A stretch of 64,000 nucleotides of DNA from contig NZ_CANNDO010000004.1 of assembly GCF_947503385.1 (NCBI RefSeq), positions 1 through 64,000 of the forward strand. The letters run 5' to 3'. The stretch comes from an uncultured Tateyamaria sp. Lineage in GTDB: Bacteria; Pseudomonadota; Alphaproteobacteria; Rhodobacterales; Rhodobacteraceae. A program made the translations under genes and the position numbers. A model generated the notes under the pieces. That model saw only the letters and a list, made by a program, of their open reading frames with translations. It was not told the DNA's origin and ran no database searches. The stretch's first letter is position 1, and every line of letters starts with the position of its first letter. Of the stretch, positions 14,946 through 23,567 are shown in pieces.

Positions 14946-17900
14946 CCTGCTTTTCCCCTTCTGCATCATAGAACACCGGGTTCACGATCCGCGCCTGATA
15001 GGTCTTGCCGTCCGTTCCGGGCAATTCGATCACCTCGCCCATCCGGTCTGGCCCGCGATGTACCAGCCCCATCGCGATCCCCTTGCCTAGGTTGGGCGAA
15101 TGGTAGGTTGAGGTAACGCGCCCCTGCACATTGCGCTGCCCATTGGCGTTGGTGCCATCGGCCACAGCATAGGCACCGTCCGGCAAGGTAGAGCCGTCCA
15201 GCGTCTCCAGCCCCACCAGCTTCCAGCGTTCGGGATCGGCCATATGGCTGCGTTCGTGTGCGCGTTTGCCCAGATAGTCTTCCTTTTTCTTGGAAAGCGC
15301 CCAATGCAGGCCGAGATCCTGTGGGATCACCGTCCCGTCCGTCTCGTCCCCGATCATGATAAAGCCCTTTTCCGCGCGCAGGATATGCAGCGCCTCGGTG
15401 CCGTAGGGCATCACGCCAAGGCTGTCGCCCACGGCCATGAGCGCATCCCAAAATGCCTGCCCTTGGCTGGCTTTCACCGCGATCTCATAGCTCAATTCGC
15501 CCGAGAACGAGATGCGGTAGACGCGCGCGCTGAACCCGCCCAGCGTGCCGTCGGCCCATTCCATGAACCCCAGCGCCTCCTTGGAGACATCCATGCCCCC
15601 CAGCGCTTCGAGTGCCTTGCGCGCATTCGGGCCAACCACGGCGACCTGCGCGTATTGTTCGGTCAGGTTGGCGACATGGACCTTCCAGTCCCACCATTCG
15701 GTTTGCAGCCATTCTTCCATGTGCTGATGAATGCTGTCGGCGCCGCCGGTGGTGGTGTGACACAGCCAAGTATCCTCGTCGATGCGCGCCACAACGCCGT
15801 CATCGATCAGGAACCCGTTTTCACCGCACATCAGCCCATAACGACATTTGCCCGGTTTCAGCGTGCTCATCATGTTGGTGTAAAGCATATCAAGAAAGCG
15901 GCCCGCGTCCGGCCCCTTGACCAGCAGCTTGCCCAGCGTCGAGGCGTCCAGCAGGCCAAGGTTTTCGCGCGTGTTTTTGGTTTCGCGCATCACCGCGTCA
16001 TGGACCGACTCGCCAGCCCGCACAAAGGCATAGGGCCGACGCCATGCGCCAACCGGTTCCCAGTCGGCCCCGTGTGCGTCATGCCAGTCATGCATGGGTG
16101 TCCGGCGGATCGGCTGGAACACGTCACCGCGCGCCTCACCCGCAATCGCCCCCATCGAGATCGGGGTGTAAGGCGGGCGAAACGTCGTTGTGCCCGTTTG
16201 TGGAATAGGTTGATCCAACGCATCAGAAAGGATCGCGAGACCGTTGATATTGCTCAACTTACCTTGGTCTGTCGCCATACCCAGCGTGGTATAGCGTTTG
16301 GCATGTTCGACGCTTTCGAACCCTTCCTGAGCGGCCAGTTGCACATCGGACACTTTGACATCGTTCTGGTAGTCGAGCCACGCCTTGGCGCGCAAGGACG
16401 TCTTTGCCCCCTGCGGCATCAGCCACACCTGCGCCAGCGGCGCCTCATCGACGCTCTCCCCGCTGGGCGCGTCGTCGGCTTTTGGCGTATGGCCCGTCGC
16501 TTCCGCGGCATGGCCACCGGCCACATGACCGTCGTCCACAACAGCTCGCAGACCGAAATGGCCGTTGGCGGCACCAGTCGCACGCACAAAGCCGGTGCCA
16601 TCCGCGCCTTTGGGCGCTTTGTCCACATCGGGGCGGAACATGGCAAAATCGTTGTCCCAGGCCAATTTGCCCCCGCAATGGGACCACAGATGCACAACGG
16701 GCGACCAACCACCGGACATCGCGACCGTGTCGCAGGCGATCTCTTCGAGCACCGCACCTTCGCCAGCCTGCGCGCAGACGGCGACGCCCGTGACGCGCTT
16801 GCCGCCCTGCACCTTGGCCACGCCATGCCCCATCATCACGCGGATGCCCATCGCCTTGGCCTCGGCCATCAGCGGGCTGTCCACAGGCAGCACGCGCGCA
16901 TCAAGGATGACCGGCACGTCAAGACCCGCTTTTTTCACTGCAATTGCAGTACGATAAGCATCGTCATTGTTGGTCACAACGGCGACACGGTCACCGGGGC
17001 TGACGCCGTAATTCACGATGTAGTCGCGCACGGCGCTGGCCAGCATGACGCCGGGAATGTCATTTCCGGCAAAACTGAGCGGGCGTTCGATGGCACCGGT
17101 GGCGGTGATCACATGCCCCGCCTTGATCCGCCACAGCCGGTGGCGCGGGCCGGGCTGATCCGGCGCGTGGTCTGTCAACCGCTCATAGCCCAGCACGTAG
17201 CCGTGGTCATAGACCCCTGCCCCCATCGTGCGCAGGCGCAATGTCACATTTGGCATGGCGGACAGCTCGGACACCAATTGATCCACGACCTTATCCACAG
17301 GCAGACCATCCACAGTTCCGCCATCGACGGGCGCGCGCCCACCCGGATGAGCGTTTTGCTCGACAATCAGGACCTTGGCCCCGGAATCGGCTGCGGATTT
17401 CGCCGCCGTCAGACCAGCGATGCCCGCCCCCACGACCAGCACATCGCAGAACGCGTAGAAATGTTCGTAGCGATCTGCGTCACGCCCCTTGGGCGCCTGC
17501 CCCAGTCCGGCGGCCTGCCGAATGAACGGCTCGTAGACATGTTTCCACAGGGGCCGCGGGTGAATGAACGTCTTGTAGTAAAATCCAGCGGGCATGAAGC
17601 GCGACAGCTTTGCGTTCAGCGCCCCCACGTCAAATTCGAGGCTGGGCCAGTGGTTCTGAGACGTGGCCAGTAGCCCGTCAAACAGTTCCGTCGTGGTGGC
17701 GCGCTGGTTCGGCTCGAATTTGCCCTCGACGCCGAGATTCACAAGCGCGTTGGGCTCTTCGACGCCGGAGGCGACGATGCCCCGCGGACGGTGATACTTG
17801 AACGATCGGCCCACCAGCATCTGGTCATTGGCCAGCAAGGCCGAGGCGAGCGTGTCGCCTTCGTAGCCCTTCATGACCTTGCCGTTGAAAGTAAAGCGCA

Positions 17901-17952
17901 TGGCGCGGTCGGTGTTGATCAGGCGGCCACCTGTGGCCAGTCGCGTGCTCAT
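14938..17952 (-). CDS. soxA: Sarcosine oxidase alpha subunit
   Basis: A 1004-residue large subunit. Heterotetrameric sarcosine oxidase converts sarcosine, oxygen and tetrahydrofolate to glycine, hydrogen peroxide and 5,10-methylene-THF. The N-terminal 100 residues are the ferredoxin-like domain (FTFNGKVMKGYEGDTLASAL; RSFKYHRPRGIVASG). A Rossmann motif follows at about 168-185 (VLVVGAGIAGLTAAKSAADS). The C-terminal third is a GcvT-like folate domain (RENLGLLDASTLGKLLVKGP; SGELSYEIAVKASQGQAFWD). Length matches the family. It is followed by soxG with overlap and preceded by soxD with a 67-bp gap that holds a dispersed repeat. Confidence 0.97.
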   Translation of the reverse strand: MSTRLATGGRLINTDRAMRFTFNGKVMKGYEGDTLASALLANDQMLVGRSFKYHRPRGIVASGVEEPNALVNLGVEGKFEPNQRATTTELFDGLLATSQNHWPSLEFDVGALNAKLSRFMPAGFYYKTFIHPRPLWKHVYEPFIRQAAGLGQAPKGRDADRYEHFYAFCDVLVVGAGIAGLTAAKSAADSGAKVLIVEQNAHPGGRAPVDGGTVDGLPVDKVVDQLVSELSAMPNVTLRLRTMGAGVYDHGYVLGYERLTDHAPDQPGPRHRLWRIKAGHVITATGAIERPLSFAGNDIPGVMLASAVRDYIVNYGVSPGDRVAVVTNNDDAYRTAIAVKKAGLDVPVILDARVLPVDSPLMAEAKAMGIRVMMGHGVAKVQGGKRVTGVAVCAQAGEGAVLEEIACDTVAMSGGWSPVVHLWSHCGGKLAWDNDFAMFRPDVDKAPKGADGTGFVRATGAANGHFGLRAVVDDGHVAGGHAAEATGHTPKADDAPSGESVDEAPLAQVWLMPQGAKTSLRAKAWLDYQNDVKVSDVQLAAQEGFESVEHAKRYTTLGMATDQGKLSNINGLAILSDALDQPIPQTGTTTFRPPYTPISMGAIAGEARGDVFQPIRRTPMHDWHDAHGADWEPVGAWRRPYAFVRAGESVHDAVMRETKNTRENLGLLDASTLGKLLVKGPDAGRFLDMLYTNMMSTLKPGKCRYGLMCGENGFLIDDGVVARIDEDTWLCHTTTGGADSIHQHMEEWLQTEWWDWKVHVANLTEQYAQVAVVGPNARKALEALGGMDVSKEALGFMEWADGTLGGFSARVYRISFSGELSYEIAVKASQGQAFWDALMAVGDSLGVMPYGTEALHILRAEKGFIMIGDETDGTVIPQDLGLHWALSKKKEDYLGKRAHERSHMADPERWKLVGLETLDGSTLPDGAYAVADGTNANGQRNVQGRVTSTYHSPNLGKGIAMGLVHRGPDRMGEVIELPGTDGKTYQARIVNPVFYDAEGEKQDG

Positions 17953-17980
17953 GTTCGGGCCTCATCGCGGCGGCAGGCGT

Positions 17981-18019
17981 CGGAGCCTCCGGCGGTGGTA
18001 TTTTTGGTCAGAAGAAACA
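17981..18019 (-). repeat. Dispersed 3'-end repeat, copy 1 (divergent)
   Basis: On the plus strand it reads GCCTCCGGCGG, then TGGTATTTTT, then a GTCAGAAGAA tail. On the minus strand it begins immediately after the soxD stop codon. It aligns with the copies at 51716-51747 and 56241-56279, with more mismatches in the middle. Confidence 0.6.
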
Positions 18020-18349
18020 TCATGCGAGATCCTTCCGTGACCATCCGGGGCGCTTGGCCGCGATGGTGTCGAGAAGGTCCGGGGGCGGAGCGAGGGTTTG
18101 CGCGGGATAGGTGCCAAAGACTTCGAGCGTCATGGTGCAGCGCGCGGCATGGAACCACTTGCCGCAGCCATAGACATGGCGCCAGCGTTCGAAATGCACG
18201 CCTTTCGGGTTTTCGCGCATGAACAGGTAGCCCTCGAACTCTTCGTCGCCGGAGCCGGGGCCGAACCGCGTGAGATGCGCCTCTCCGCCTGCGTGAAATT
18301 CGGTTTCCTCTGCGGTGACACCGCAGCAGGGACAGGTCAGGGTCAGCAT
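18020..18349 (-). CDS. soxD: Sarcosine oxidase delta subunit
   Basis: A 109-residue zinc-binding delta subunit. The N-terminal LTCPCCG and a later YGCGKWFHAARC supply the Cys/His ligands expected for its zinc site. RENPKGVHFERWRHVYGCG is the most conserved block of the family. Start MLTLTCPCCG at 18349 is standard; an upstream ATG would add residues unlike the family. It lies upstream of soxA on the minus strand and is separated from the small gene above it by a terminator-like hairpin, so it may have its own promoter. Confidence 0.95.
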   Translation of the reverse strand: MLTLTCPCCGVTAEETEFHAGGEAHLTRFGPGSGDEEFEGYLFMRENPKGVHFERWRHVYGCGKWFHAARCTMTLEVFGTYPAQTLAPPPDLLDTIAAKRPGWSRKDLA

Positions 18350-18382
18350 ATGCAGGCTCCTTGGACGGCCCGCACACGCAAA

Positions 18383-18410
18383 CAGGCGGGTGCCGCAAAG
18401 CACCCGCCTG
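18383..18410 (-). terminator. Terminator-like hairpin inside the sox locus
   Basis: CAGGCGGGTGC, loop CGCAAA, GCACCCGCCTG: an 11-bp perfect stem followed on the minus strand by TTTGCG. It lies between the small gene at 18437 and soxD, so it could end the upstream transcript or attenuate read-through. Confidence 0.65.
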
Positions 18411-18436
18411 ACGCGGTTTGGGATTGAACGGGGAGG

Positions 18437-18637
18437 TTATTCAGTCGGCACGGGCGTGCCTTCGACAGCGGGCGCGATGGCATCCTGAGTTGGCGCACCT
18501 TCACCGCCACCCGACCCCAGCGAGCCGACCACGGCAAGCAGGAGAATGATGGCAAGGACGATGCCGAATGCAACAAGGACACCACGCGCGCTGACGCCGT
18601 CACCGCGGTGGATGTTCGGATTTGGATAGTCTGACAT
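18437..18637 (-). CDS. Small single-pass membrane protein in the sox locus
   Basis: A 66-residue protein with a strong GGAGGACTA ribosome binding site before ATG 18637. Residues about 20-42 form one hydrophobic helix (GVLVAFGIVLAIILLLAVVG). The C-terminal tail is Gly-, Pro- and Glu-rich. No family is recognised. It lies between soxB and soxD on the same strand, followed by a hairpin terminator. Its architecture (polar N-terminus, helix, acidic tail) resembles the 78-residue protein at 19100-19336. Confidence 0.7.
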   Translation of the reverse strand: MSDYPNPNIHRGDGVSARGVLVAFGIVLAIILLLAVVGSLGSGGGEGAPTQDAIAPAVEGTPVPTE

Positions 18638-18837
18638 GGGTAGTCCTCCGTCTTGTGTGACGGCATCAGACCATTTCGCGGCGCGTGCTCAACCGCGCCG
18701 GGGGTGACTGCGGGATTCCAGCCGAGCCCAGCCGGTTTCGCCCCCCGCGATGCGCCGCGTCCCGCCGGTCGCGCGATTTTGCGTGACGCGCACGGCGTTG
18801 GTGCGGTACTGTCAACCAAAGTTGACAGGAGTGTGTG

Positions 18838-19023
18838 ATGAGCAAAGAGATGGGCGCCGTTCTCGTGTTTGGCGCAATTGCCTTGGCCGCATTGATCATG
18901 TTTGCGCTGGAACGGCGTGCCGCGGCCAGACGCAAGGCTGCGCGTGGCGGGCGCGAAGTGGACGTTGCCAACCTGATCGCCTTCGGCTCTGCCGCGGGCG
19001 AAGGACAAAAGACCCACGACTGA
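18838..19023 (+). CDS. Small single-pass membrane protein, opposite strand within the sox locus
   Basis: A 61-residue protein. ACAGGAGTGTG precedes ATG 18838 (GTG 18835 is the alternative). The N-terminal helix MGAVLVFGAIALAALIMFAL is followed by a basic stretch ERRAAARRKAARGGR, so the C-terminus should be cytoplasmic. It is transcribed against the sox genes and followed by its own hairpin terminator. No family is recognised. The clear ribosome binding site, helix and terminator argue that it is a real gene. Confidence 0.6.
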   Translation: MSKEMGAVLVFGAIALAALIMFALERRAAARRKAARGGREVDVANLIAFGSAAGEGQKTHD

Positions 19024-19052
19024 CAGGCGCCGAGGCGCCAGTGTCGCTGCGG

Positions 19053-19068
19053 ACGCCTCGGGGCGTTT
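19053..19068 (+). terminator. Hairpin after the plus-strand small gene
   Basis: ACGCC TCGG GGCGT TT is a UUCG-like-loop hairpin 30 bp after the stop. An alternative longer pairing is CGAGGCG at 19031-19037 with CGCCTCG at 19054-19060. Confidence 0.5.
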
Positions 19069-19099
19069 CGCACAATAAAATGACGTGTCGCTGCCGGGA

Positions 19100-19336
19100 T
19101 CAGTTACCCTCGCCGGACACTGCGTCTGCGGCGTTTTCGATTGCAGCGCCTGCGCCTTCGACCGAGATGGTGAAGTCGTCCGAGACGCCCTGCTCGCCGA
19201 CAAAGACGAAATATGCAAGGATTGCCACGACAACCACCAGTGCGCCGACGATGATGCCCATGCCCGCGCCCCCCCCTGCATTCGTTGTGGTCGTGGTTGT
19301 GGTGTGATTGCTGTCGGTCCGGTCCATATGGGCCAT
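19100..19336 (-). CDS. Small membrane protein with Thr-rich N-terminus
   Basis: A 78-residue protein. AAAGGAATGA precedes ATG 19336. It has a run of seven Thr near residue 12, a Gly-rich stretch, and then one hydrophobic helix at about 25-47 (MGIIVGALVVVVAILAYFVF). The tail is acidic and probably periplasmic (FTISVEGAGAAIENAADAV). It follows soxB on the same strand after 94 bp. No family is recognised. Confidence 0.65.
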   Translation of the reverse strand: MAHMDRTDSNHTTTTTTTNAGGGAGMGIIVGALVVVVAILAYFVFVGEQGVSDDFTISVEGAGAAIENAADAVSGEGN

Positions 19337-19430
19337 GATCTCATTCCTTTCTGCAGTTCAATTGCAGAAGAAACGACCGCGCCGCCGGATTTGTTCCAGA
19401 CGCCTGTCGTATGGGACATCAAGCGCCCCA

Positions 19431-20675
19431 TCAATGCGCCACCCCTGCCGCCACGCTTTCGTCGATAAAGCGTCCCTCGCGGAACCGCTCCATCCCGTAG
19501 GCGTCGGTGAGCGGCGAATGCCCCTTGGCCATCAGCTCGGCCATCGCCCAGCCAGAGCCGGGGATTGCCTTGAACCCGCCCGTACCCCAGCCGCAGTTGA
19601 TGAACACACCATCGACCGGCGTTTTCGAAAGGATGGGCGAGCGGTCCCCTGTCACATCCACGATGCCGCCCCATTGGCGCAGCATCTTGAGCCGGCTGAT
19701 CATCGGAAACGTCTCGACCAGCGCGCGCACGGTTTCCTCGATATGGTGGAAAGACCCGCGCTGGGTGTAGTTGTTGTACCCGTCCGTGCCGCCGCCGATG
19801 ACCATCTCGCCCTTGTCGGACTGGCTCATGTAGCCATGCACGGTGTTGGCCATCACGACCACGTCCATGCAGGGTTTGATCGGCTCGCTGACCAGCGCCT
19901 GCAAGGCCACCGATTCCAGCGGCAGACGGAAGCCCGCCATATCCGCCACATGGCCCGAATGGCCCGCAACCACGATGCCCAGCTTGTCGCAGTCGATTGC
20001 ACCTTTGGACGTGTCCACCCCCACGACTTTGCCGCCTTCACGGCGGACCGCCGTTACTTCGCATTGCTGGATCACATCCATGCCCATGTCCGAACAGGCC
20101 CGCGCATAGCCCCACGCCACTGCATCGTGCCGCGCCGTGCCACCACGCGCCTGCCAGAGCCCGCCCAGCACCGGATAGCGCGGCCCGTCAATATTGATGA
20201 TCGGCACCAGTTCTTTGACCCGTTCGGGTCCGATGAATTCGGTCGCAACCCCTTGCAGGGCATTGGCATGTGCGGTGCGCTGGTAGCCGCGGACCTCGTG
20301 GTGCGTCTGGGCCAGCATGATCACGCCACGGGGGCTGAACATGACGTTGTAGTTCAGGTCCTGACTCATTGTTTCGTAAAGCGAGCGCGCTTTTTCATAC
20401 AGCGCCGCCGACGGGTCCTGGAGATAGTTCGAGCGGATGATCGTCGTGTTGCGGCCCGTATTGCCGCCTCCGAGCCAGCCTTTTTCAAGGATGGCCACGT
20501 TTTTGATCCCGAAATTCTTGCCCAGATAATACGCCGTGGCGAGGCCATGCCCACCTGCCCCGATGATGATCACATCGTATTTCTTTTTGGGTTCAGGAGC
20601 GCGCCATGCGCGTTCCCAGCCCGTGTGGTAGCGGGCAGCTTCGCGCGCAATGGCAAAGGCGGAATAACGTTTCAT
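19431..20675 (-). CDS. soxB: Sarcosine oxidase beta subunit
   Basis: A 414-residue flavoprotein subunit carrying the site where sarcosine is oxidised. A dinucleotide-binding motif is near the N-terminus (DVIIIGAGGHGLATAYYLGK), and the usual GGGNTGRNTTIIRSNY follows. Length matches characterised beta subunits (about 400). The start is MKRYSAFAIAREA at 20675; the frame is open to 20789, but the extension is not family-like. It leads the locus on the minus strand and is divergent from ccmI. Products are glycine, methylene-THF and peroxide, so sodB and a one-carbon route nearby make sense. Confidence 0.96.
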   Translation of the reverse strand: MKRYSAFAIAREAARYHTGWERAWRAPEPKKKYDVIIIGAGGHGLATAYYLGKNFGIKNVAILEKGWLGGGNTGRNTTIIRSNYLQDPSAALYEKARSLYETMSQDLNYNVMFSPRGVIMLAQTHHEVRGYQRTAHANALQGVATEFIGPERVKELVPIINIDGPRYPVLGGLWQARGGTARHDAVAWGYARACSDMGMDVIQQCEVTAVRREGGKVVGVDTSKGAIDCDKLGIVVAGHSGHVADMAGFRLPLESVALQALVSEPIKPCMDVVVMANTVHGYMSQSDKGEMVIGGGTDGYNNYTQRGSFHHIEETVRALVETFPMISRLKMLRQWGGIVDVTGDRSPILSKTPVDGVFINCGWGTGGFKAIPGSGWAMAELMAKGHSPLTDAYGMERFREGRFIDESVAAGVAH

Positions 20676-20880
20676 GGGCGCACGTCCATCAGCAGGAATC
20701 AAACCGGATCGGTGTCGCATAGGGTATCGCCCCGAGCGCGTCAAAACAGGCCATCCGGCGCGGCGTTTCTTGGCAGATTTGCGACACATCGCGCACCGCT
20801 GCGCGACCTGCGGCGCCCTACCCCCTTTTGCGCGCGCGGCACAGGGGTTACATGCCCTGCACTGGAGTGAGGAAACCCGC

Positions 20881-22101
20881 GTGATAATGTTCTGGATCGT
20901 CGCTGTTGGATTGGCCGCCTTTGTCGCTGCGACCTTGGCGCTGGCCCTTGTGCGCCACGCGCCGGATGCGCGGCCTCCGGCGGCCTATGATCTTGATGTG
21001 TACCGTGATCAGCTGCGCGAAGTGGAGCGGGACGTGGCGCGCAATGTGCTGTCCGAAGCGGACGCCGCGCGGGTACGTACCGAAGTGTCGCGGCGCATCC
21101 TTGCCGCAGACGCTGCCCTGCAAGAGTCGCGCGACGGGTCGCGTCCCCGCGGCGGGCCGGTGGTGGCGGCGCTGGTTGTGGCGGTGCTGGTTGGCGGCAG
21201 CTTTGGCATCTACCTGCAAATCGGTGCGCCGGGCTATGGCGATCTGGCGCTGGCGGACCGGATGGCGCTGGCCGAAACGCTGCGGGCCGAACGGCCCAGT
21301 CAGGCCGATGCCGAGGCCAGCCTTGAACCCGCACCCCCGGCCGCTGACGTACCGCCCGATGATGTCGCATTGGTGCAGCAGTTGCGCGAGGCGGTGGCCC
21401 AACGTCCGGAAGATTTGCAGGGCCACATACTGCTTGCGCATTTCGAAGCGCGTCTGGGCAATTTCGACGCGGCACATGTGGCCAAGGCCAAGGTGATCGA
21501 ACTGGCGGGCGACGCGGCCACGGTGCGTGACCTGTCCGAATATGCAGACCTGATGGTGCTGGCGGCTGGTGGCTATGTGTCGCCCGAGGCCGAGCAGGTT
21601 CTGGAACAGGTGTTGTCGCGCGATCCGACAGACGGCACGGCGCGCTACTATTTTGGGCTGATGATGGTGCAGACCGGGCGCCCTGACACCGCGTTGCAAA
21701 TCTGGGATCAGCTTTTGCGCGAAGGGCCAGCGGACGCGCCTTGGATTGACGCGATCACCGCGCAGATCGAAAACACGGCGATGCGGGCGGGTGTGAACTA
21801 TGCTGTGCCCGCCATCGGTACGGGCCGTGGCCCGTCGCAGGATCAGATCGACGCGGCGCAGGACATGAGCCCCGCCGAACGGATGGAGATGATCCAAGGC
21901 ATGGTCTCCGGTCTGGGCGAACGCCTTGCCGAGGAAGGCGGCCCGGTCGAAGTCTGGGCGCAATTGATCTCGGCCCTTGGCGTGCTGGGCCGCATGGACG
22001 AGGCGGCAGCCATTCTTGCGAATGCGCGCGAAGCCTTTGGATCGGACCCGACGGCGGTGGACATGCTGGCCCGCGTGGCGGATCGGATTGGCCTTGAATG
22101 A
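20881..22101 (+). CDS. ccmI: c-type cytochrome biogenesis protein CcmI
   Basis: About 406 residues. CcmI delivers apocytochrome c to the haem lyase complex. An N-terminal hydrophobic helix (MFWIVAVGLAAFVAATLALA) is followed by the classic VYRDQLREVERDVARNVLSE cytoplasmic block. A second helix (VVAALVVAVLVGGSFGIYL) and a TPR-rich periplasmic domain follow (QRPEDLQGHILLAHFEARLG; DPTDGTARYYFGLMMVQTGR). GTG 20881 fits GAGG spacing best; ATG 20887 is the alternative. It overlaps ruvX by 4 bp. Confidence 0.92.
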   Translation: MIMFWIVAVGLAAFVAATLALALVRHAPDARPPAAYDLDVYRDQLREVERDVARNVLSEADAARVRTEVSRRILAADAALQESRDGSRPRGGPVVAALVVAVLVGGSFGIYLQIGAPGYGDLALADRMALAETLRAERPSQADAEASLEPAPPAADVPPDDVALVQQLREAVAQRPEDLQGHILLAHFEARLGNFDAAHVAKAKVIELAGDAATVRDLSEYADLMVLAAGGYVSPEAEQVLEQVLSRDPTDGTARYYFGLMMVQTGRPDTALQIWDQLLREGPADAPWIDAITAQIENTAMRAGVNYAVPAIGTGRGPSQDQIDAAQDMSPAERMEMIQGMVSGLGERLAEEGGPVEVWAQLISALGVLGRMDEAAAILANAREAFGSDPTAVDMLARVADRIGLE

Positions 22102-22574
22102 TCTGTGACACGCCGGATGACTTTGTCGCGGCCCTGCCGCCGACCGGTGCCCTGATGGGCCTCGACCTTGGGGACAAGACCATTGGCGTGGCCCTGTCTG
22201 ATGTCATGCGCAGCGTCGCAACCCCGACAGAGACGGTCCGGCGCAAGAAATTCGGGCTCGACGCGGCGCGTCTGCAAGCGGTGATGGCTGACAGATCGGT
22301 CTGTGGCATCGTGCTGGGCCTGCCGCGCAACATGGACGGTTCCGAAGGGCCGCGCTGTCAGTCGACGCGCGCCTTTGCCCGCAACTTCGAACGGCTTTGG
22401 GACGGGCCGATCACCTTTTGGGACGAACGGCTCAGCACTGTGGCCGCGGAAAAGGCGCTGCTTGAGGCGGATACGACACGCAAACGTCGCGCCGAGGTGA
22501 TCGACCACGTCGCGGCGAGCTATATCCTTCAGGGACTGCTGGACAGGCTGGCAGCAATGGCGAGGCAGGCATGA
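22098..22574 (+). CDS. ruvX: Putative pre-16S rRNA nuclease / Holliday junction resolvase RuvX (YqgF)
   Basis: A 158-residue RNase H-fold nuclease. The opening acidic motif is MGLDLGDKTIGVALSD, followed by IVLGLPRNMDGSEG and the catalytic WDERLSTVAAEKAL. These are the three diagnostic blocks of the YqgF family, which matures the 16S rRNA 5' end and was earlier proposed as a resolvase. It is coupled by ATGA overlaps to ccmI and to the next gene, making a three-gene operon. Confidence 0.95.
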   Translation: MICDTPDDFVAALPPTGALMGLDLGDKTIGVALSDVMRSVATPTETVRRKKFGLDAARLQAVMADRSVCGIVLGLPRNMDGSEGPRCQSTRAFARNFERLWDGPITFWDERLSTVAAEKALLEADTTRKRRAEVIDHVAASYILQGLLDRLAAMARQA

Positions 22575-22807
22575 CCGACACTCCCCCCGTTTGGCGGCGC
22601 AACGAGATCGAAAGCCCGTGCGTGCAGATTTGTGTGATCCATCCAGAGACGCGCCTGTGCACCGGCTGTGCGCGCAGCATCGAAGAGATCGGCGGCTGGA
22701 GCCGGATGACACCTGATGCGCGTCGCGCCGTGATGGCGGACCTGCCCCAGCGCGAGGCAGCCCCCAAGACACGCCGGGGTGGCCGCGCCGCACGTCTGTC
22801 GCGGTAA
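22571..22807 (+). CDS. DUF1289 domain protein
   Basis: A 78-residue protein. The family signature is SPCVQICVIHPETRLCTGC with four cysteines, followed by R(S)IEEIGGWSRMTPDARRAV. The spacing suggests a small metal or Fe-S binding fold. Function is unknown. It is the last gene of the ccmI-ruvX operon, joined by a 4-bp overlap. Confidence 0.9.
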   Translation: MTDTPPVWRRNEIESPCVQICVIHPETRLCTGCARSIEEIGGWSRMTPDARRAVMADLPQREAAPKTRRGGRAARLSR

Positions 22808-22838
22808 TCCGGGTGCCGCAGGACAGGGCCAGTTGCGG

Positions 22839-23567
22839 CTAGCGCAACCAGTCCTGCGCCGATGCAAATTCAGGACGAAAGAACGCGATCATACGCGCTG
22901 GCGCTGCCGGACCCGTCCACGGTGCCGTGCCGTGCAGCGCGAACCTGTGCATCAGGAACGCGCCCCCCGGCGGCACCTGCAACGACACGGGGCTGATCCG
23001 GTCGAACACATCACGACGCGCGGCGTTATAGGCCTCCGTGACATCTACGGTCGCCGGATCGCGCGCGCCAATCACCGCGCTGAGCGCTGCCTGCATGATG
23101 ATGTGGCTGCCGGGCCAAACCACCGTGGGCGCATTGTCGGACCGGTTCAACGGCAGGCCAAGGATGTAGGCGTGGAACTCTCGGGGAAAGCGACGCCGCG
23201 CCGGCCCGACGGGCAGCAGCCCGTCCACATGTGCCGCCTGACGGATCAGGCGAAAGCGGTGCGCGGTCGCAGTCTCGTCCGCGTCCCGGCCGGGATATCC
23301 CGGATAGACAATCGACACTTGCGCGCGGTGCAGCGGCACTGCGGGCACATGTGCCTGCCAATCGCCGTTCAGCGCAACACCGTCCACCGCGGCATCTGCC
23401 GCGTTGGGCAGCGCATCCACCCCGACAGACCATGTCTGGCCATGTCGCAGGTTCGCAGCCCGAAACCCCGGCGCTTCACTGATCCGCGTCGCAACACGGC
23501 GCGCGGCGGCGGCCCAACGCACGCCCGCTTTTGTCGCGTCAAACAGCGCGTAGCTGTCCCGGTTCAC
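22839..23567 (-). CDS. PhyH-like Fe(II)/2-oxoglutarate dioxygenase-fold protein
   Basis: A 242-residue protein. Metal-site blocks of the phytanoyl-CoA dioxygenase superfamily can be read: AAHVDGLLPVG (His-x-Asp), VVWPGSHIIM, and PPGGAFLMHRFALHGTAPW carrying the distal His. FRPEFASAQDWL closes the fold. The GTG start at 23567 overlaps the stop of the TauE gene by 4 bp; a longer open frame to 24134 only shadows that gene. The substrate is unknown. Coupling to a sulfite- or sulfonate-type exporter is suggestive but not diagnostic. Confidence 0.75.
   Translation of the reverse strand: MNRDSYALFDATKAGVRWAAAARRVATRISEAPGFRAANLRHGQTWSVGVDALPNAADAAVDGVALNGDWQAHVPAVPLHRAQVSIVYPGYPGRDADETATAHRFRLIRQAAHVDGLLPVGPARRRFPREFHAYILGLPLNRSDNAPTVVWPGSHIIMQAALSAVIGARDPATVDVTEAYNAARRDVFDRISPVSLQVPPGGAFLMHRFALHGTAPWTGPAAPARMIAFFRPEFASAQDWLR

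Noticed and set aside
15244-17673. Long plus-strand ORF (809 aa) opposite soxA
   Set aside because: Antisense shadow; soxA on the other strand is full length with intact domains.
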